Origin: CAIYUC01 sp963682005
GTDB taxonomy: Bacteria > Bacteroidota > Bacteroidia > Bacteroidales > FEN-979
Assembly: GCA_963682005.1 (NCBI GenBank)
Contig: OY820914.1
Coordinates: 5,084,001-5,148,000 of the forward strand
Length of the DNA stretch: 64,000 nucleotides
Direction of reading: 5' to 3'
Position numbers and translations under genes: made by a program. A model generated the notes under the pieces. That model saw only the letters and a program-made list of their open reading frames with translations. It was not told the origin of the DNA and made no database searches. Below, piece after piece: positions 61,186 through 64,000 of the stretch (positions are counted from its first letter, which is position 1; every line of letters begins with the position of its first letter).

Positions 61186-62523
61186 TCACAACCCACCGTC
61201 GACCACCCATTTTTTGTCGCGGTTATCATTTCGTATGGCAAGATTCATCATTTTCGTTTCACCTGATTTGAAAACGATCTCGTAGGGAACGAACTGACCG
61301 GGATACTGACCCGATCTGAATGCTGTTCCGATTGATTTCACCTTCAATCCGCCCAGCATTTCCTTGATCCGGTCAGCATTTCCCGACTGGATCAGCCCGG
61401 GGAACAACATGTCCACCGTTTTCCAGTCTTCTTTCCCGCAGGCTTCAAAGAACATCCGGGCGACGCTTTCAGGGGTGTCAGATACAACCCCTTTATCTTT
61501 CCCTCCCGTTAATTCCTTTGCATCCATCCATTTTACATTTTCCGGCAGGTTGATCACGAATGTTTCGGATGGAATATTCAGGTCATATTTAATCTCGTTG
61601 ACTTTGATCACCTGCACCTCTTTATTATCCGCTTCAATATAAATCTCAAATGATTTCAGCCGTTTTGTCGCCTTGTCGAATGTATAAACCCTCCTGTTAT
61701 CCGACTCCGGGATGGATGAGTTCAGCATGTAGTTGTTGGTAAAATCCCCATTGGCTTTGGCTTTAATCGTCAGGGTGATGGTGTTCCCTGATTCCGTTGA
61801 AGTATAGCTTGCCTTGTATTTAGCGGCGAATACTTTTTCCCTTTCAAGGATTTTTTGGGGATCGAGAAAAACCCTCATCCATTCAACGAAACCGGCGTCG
61901 GGACTTCCGACTATGGCTGACTGGGGACCTTTCATGTACAAATACTGCTTTTTGCCGTCCATTACCACGACCCGCCCCTCCTTTTCAATTTTCCAGCGGC
62001 CGGGGTCGCCAAAAATGCGCCATAGCTTGTGATTGACATAGTCCGCCTTGACATCGACCAATTCGAAATTATCCCCCGGAAGGGTTCTCACATCATAATC
62101 CATGTACACCGAGACCAGTCCCGACATGGCTTTGATCGATTTTTCGATCAGCGTATTTGCTGCACGGGCTTCGTTCTGCTGCCAGCCGTATTTGCCGATC
62201 AGCGCACCGGCGATGATCAGGATCGCAGCAACTGCGGCAATTTTTTTCCAGGATGTGTTCATCATGATACGTTTTCTCCTTTTAATTTTTAGTGGTTTAG
62301 ATTCGTTTGCCTGAATTTGTTGAATAATGCGGTCTTTAAAACCTTCGCTGGCCGTTACCCGGATCCCCGGCCGGATCTGTTCCATCAGCATTTTCATCCC
62401 CTCATATTCCGCAGAACAATCCGGACAGGAATCAAGGTGGGACAAGATTTCCGCTCTTTTTAATTTCTCCAGTGTGTCATCAAAGAGATCTGCCATGTGT
62501 TCCGATAGATAATTGCAATTCAT
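61186..62523 (-). CDS. membrane anti-sigma factor with zf-HC2 domain and periplasmic LolA-like sensor
   Basis: The 445-residue protein has a putative zinc-finger anti-sigma domain at its N-terminus, with ILSHLDSCPDC (H29, C33, C36; C3 may complete the site), a membrane helix at ~91-107 (IAAVAAILIIAGALIGKYG), and a large periplasmic part. Residues ~120-345 (YVNHKLWRIFGDPGRWKIE, VVVMDGKKQYLYMKG, YTFDKATKRLKSFEI) resemble the LolA/outer-membrane lipoprotein carrier fold used in some sigma-regulators. Residues ~355-445 (ESVARMFFEACGKEDWKTVDMLFP) look like an NTF2-type module. It should hold the ECF sigma factor encoded upstream; its ATG overlaps that gene's stop by four bases. Confidence 0.85.
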   Translation of the reverse strand: MNCNYLSEHMADLFDDTLEKLKRAEILSHLDSCPDCSAEYEGMKMLMEQIRPGIRVTASEGFKDRIIQQIQANESKPLKIKRRKRIMMNTSWKKIAAVAAILIIAGALIGKYGWQQNEARAANTLIEKSIKAMSGLVSVYMDYDVRTLPGDNFELVDVKADYVNHKLWRIFGDPGRWKIEKEGRVVVMDGKKQYLYMKGPQSAIVGSPDAGFVEWMRVFLDPQKILEREKVFAAKYKASYTSTESGNTITLTIKAKANGDFTNNYMLNSSIPESDNRRVYTFDKATKRLKSFEIYIEADNKEVQVIKVNEIKYDLNIPSETFVINLPENVKWMDAKELTGGKDKGVVSDTPESVARMFFEACGKEDWKTVDMLFPGLIQSGNADRIKEMLGGLKVKSIGTAFRSGQYPGQFVPYEIVFKSGETKMMNLAIRNDNRDKKWVVDGGL

Positions 62524-63062
62524 TTTCTCACCTCCTCTCCGGGTAATAATTGACTTTTAAGTTTTTCAAGACCATATTTAAATCGCGATTTTACAGTGGT
62601 AACGGGAATTTCCATGGATGCGGCGATCTCAACGAAGCTGAGCTCGTCGATCACTTTCAGGCGAATAACTTCGGCCTGTTCCGGGGGAATCGACCCCAGA
62701 AGCTTGTTGATCCGCATGAATTCTTCCTCGCGGATGATCTCACCTTCCCTCGAAACACCTGTTTTTGAATGTGCCTCCGCCGATCCGTTCAATGATACTA
62801 TTGGAACACGAGTTTCCCTTCTCAAATTATCGACGCAGGCATTAGATACCATCCTGAAGGTATAGGAGACCGGATTGTTGATGTTTGTATAACGAAAACG
62901 ATCCTGGTAGATCCTTATCAGGGTATTCTGTACAATATCTTCAGCCTCCTGAAAACTTCCAAGCATGAAGAATGCATGCCGCACCAGTTTGTCCTGGTGT
63001 GTTATGATGAATTCTTCGAACTCAGCAAGGGTTTTGGGAAAGTTATTCAGGATTTCGGTCAT
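62520..63062 (-). CDS. ECF-type RNA polymerase sigma factor
   Basis: The 180-residue protein has sigma region 2 (ADF-like AFFMLGSFQEAEDIVQNTLIRIYQ, ~residues 31-54; then NPVSYTFRMVSNACVDNLRRE) and region 4 (LGSIPPEQAEVIRLKVIDELSFVEIAASMEIPVTTVKSRFKYGLEKLK, split here only for description, ~118-165) with a helix-turn-helix. No region 1.1 or 3 is present. It is coupled with the anti-sigma gene through an ATGA overlap (62520-62523), so the two are made together. Target promoters are unknown. Confidence 0.92.
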   Translation of the reverse strand: MTEILNNFPKTLAEFEEFIITHQDKLVRHAFFMLGSFQEAEDIVQNTLIRIYQDRFRYTNINNPVSYTFRMVSNACVDNLRRETRVPIVSLNGSAEAHSKTGVSREGEIIREEEFMRINKLLGSIPPEQAEVIRLKVIDELSFVEIAASMEIPVTTVKSRFKYGLEKLKSQLLPGEEVRK

Positions 63063-63157
63063 TGACAGGATTCTTTGTCTTTACCTTATGACGGAAAGTT
63101 AACTGAAAAAGACGTAAGATGTTTAAGATTTTTCTAAGACCCAATGCTCCCGGTGAG

Positions 63158-63223
63158 TAACTCTGTGTTTTCTGTGGTAAAAAAAATTTTCCACCACAGT
63201 GGCACGGAGAAAGCACGGAGAAC
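63158..63223. repeat. CTCTGTG/CACAGAG-like inverted repeat element (copy 2)
   Basis: AACTCTGTGTTTTCTGTGG (63161-63179) faces CCACCACAGTGGCACGGAGA (63192-63211). It shares the AACTCTGTGTTTTC word with the element after holA. It lies in the 176-base gap between the acyl-CoA synthetase end and the sigma-factor start. Confidence 0.65.
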
Positions 63224-63238
63224 ATAAAAATGCCTCTG

Positions 63239-64000
63239 CTATTCGAGGTCGGCCTTGTAGTTGAATTCCTTCGACTTGTAAGTATCTTCGATGAGCTGGT
63301 AATATTTGGTGATGATTGTCTTTCTCCTCAGTTTGGAAGTGATGGAAAGTTCACCTGTCTCGGCGCTCCAGATATCGGACACCAGCCTGAATTTCTTGAT
63401 CTTCTCCGTTTGTCCGAGATCAAGGTTGAAGCGCTTGACCTCTTCCTTGAAACGGAGAATGATCCGGGTATTTGTTATCGCTTTTTCATTGGAGATATAA
63501 AGAAGATTCTTGACTTCGCACCATTTCTTCAGGTATTCAAAGTTTGGGACGATCAAAGCCGCCGTGTACTTCCGGTTCTCTCCGATAACGATAATCTGCT
63601 CGATGAAAGGTGATTCACGTAATCGTTGCTCGATCACCTGCGGGGCAATGTATTTTCCTGTGGACAATTTGAATATCTCTTTTTTCCGGTCGGTGATTCG
63701 GAGATAACCGCCATCTTCCAATACACCGATATCACCTGTATGGAACCAGCCTTCCTCATCGATCACTTCCCTGGTCCGCTCCGGGCGGTTGTAATACCCC
63801 AGCATCACATTCGGACCTTTGCAGAGGATCTCCCCGTCATCAGCAATCTTAACAGTGACACCTTTCAACAGTTTCCCGACGGCCCCGAACTTCACCCCGC
63901 CAGGTTTAAGGTTCCCAACGGCAATGACCGGAGAAGTTTCGGTGAGTCCATACCCCTCGATCACGTAAAGCTTTGCAGCCCAGAACAAGCGTGCCAGCTT
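63239..64000 (-). CDS. AMP-dependent long-chain acyl-CoA synthetase, C-terminal part
   Basis: The gene runs off the right edge; the visible ~253 residues are the C-terminal half of an adenylate-forming enzyme. EGYGLTETSPV is core motif A5, GWFHTGDIG (~A7) and LRITDRKKEIFKLSTGKYIAPQVIE (~A8-A10) include the hinge Asp and the region before the catalytic Lys. It activates a fatty acid to the acyl-AMP then acyl-CoA. The length of the C-terminal cap and KLSTGKYIAPQ are typical of the long-chain (FadD/Faa-like, AMP-forming) group. The start codon is outside the window. Confidence 0.9.
   Translation of the reverse strand, partial: KLARLFWAAKLYVIEGYGLTETSPVIAVGNLKPGGVKFGAVGKLLKGVTVKIADDGEILCKGPNVMLGYYNRPERTREVIDEEGWFHTGDIGVLEDGGYLRITDRKKEIFKLSTGKYIAPQVIEQRLRESPFIEQIIVIGENRKYTAALIVPNFEYLKKWCEVKNLLYISNEKAITNTRIILRFKEEVKRFNLDLGQTEKIKKFRLVSDIWSAETGELSITSKLRRKTIITKYYQLIEDTYKSKEFNYKADLE

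Overview
The window reads as a chromosomal segment of a Bacteroidota bacterium, most likely a Bacteroidales-like lineage. The evidence is a type IX secretion C-terminal signal on a secreted repeat protein, a GldB lipoprotein, a PorT-like outer-membrane barrel, a FISUMP domain, the typical Bacteroidota order of division genes, Bacteroidota -7 boxes (TAnnTTTG) upstream of several genes, and a short AMP nucleosidase next to holA. MurE carries DNPR, the signature of the meso-diaminopimelate type, so a Gram-negative peptidoglycan is expected.

Layout. 1-4.9 kb is the end of a surface-polysaccharide locus: a membrane-protein tail, a SAM methyltransferase, a polysaccharide-deacetylase-like protein, an FkbM methyltransferase and two glycosyltransferases, noticeably AT-rich from about 1.8 kb. 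5-10 kb holds a 1177-residue secreted mosaic protein and a decayed IS1380-family transposase. 10.1-17.6 kb holds an orphan TPR-PAS histidine kinase, gpsA, the tmRNA gene ssrA, a sigma-54-type response regulator with no DNA-binding domain, and an FG-GAP type IX cargo protein.

17.6-33.2 kb is the division and cell-wall (dcw) cluster: mraZ, rsmH, ftsL-like, ftsI (PBP with PASTA), murE, mraY, murD (truncated), ftsW, murG, murC, ftsQ (frameshifted), ftsA, ftsZ and a yqeY-like gene. It starts behind a three-repeat MraZ operator and ends at a strong terminator. The murD gene has lost its N-terminal UDP-substrate domain and its central ATPase domain, and ftsQ is split by a one-base frameshift. These are the most surprising observations here.

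33.2-46.6 kb carries housekeeping operons. On the minus strand are an O-methyltransferase-like protein, an ABC ATPase, a heptose-phosphate kinase and a geranylgeranyl-reductase-like flavoprotein, followed by yifB/comM and gldB. On the plus strand are a UbiA-type prenyltransferase, a PorT-like barrel and nadE. The minus-strand run M23 peptidase, MerR regulator, ATL protein, Mrp and Nfu closes the section.

46.7-64 kb carries alaS, an AlkD-like HEAT protein, a PstS-like lipoprotein, an aminotransferase, GTP-type PEP carboxykinase directly abutting a cobalamin adenosyltransferase, a DUF2795 protein, a DUF4010-DUF3822-rsmD operon, an orphan HsdR-N domain protein, AMP nucleosidase, holA, an ECF sigma/anti-sigma pair and the end of a long-chain acyl-CoA synthetase. 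Gene-free gaps are all under about 300 bases; several hold inverted or tandem repeats. I found no CRISPR array, rRNA, convincing tRNA or replication origin, and no clear multi-gene defence or other novel system.
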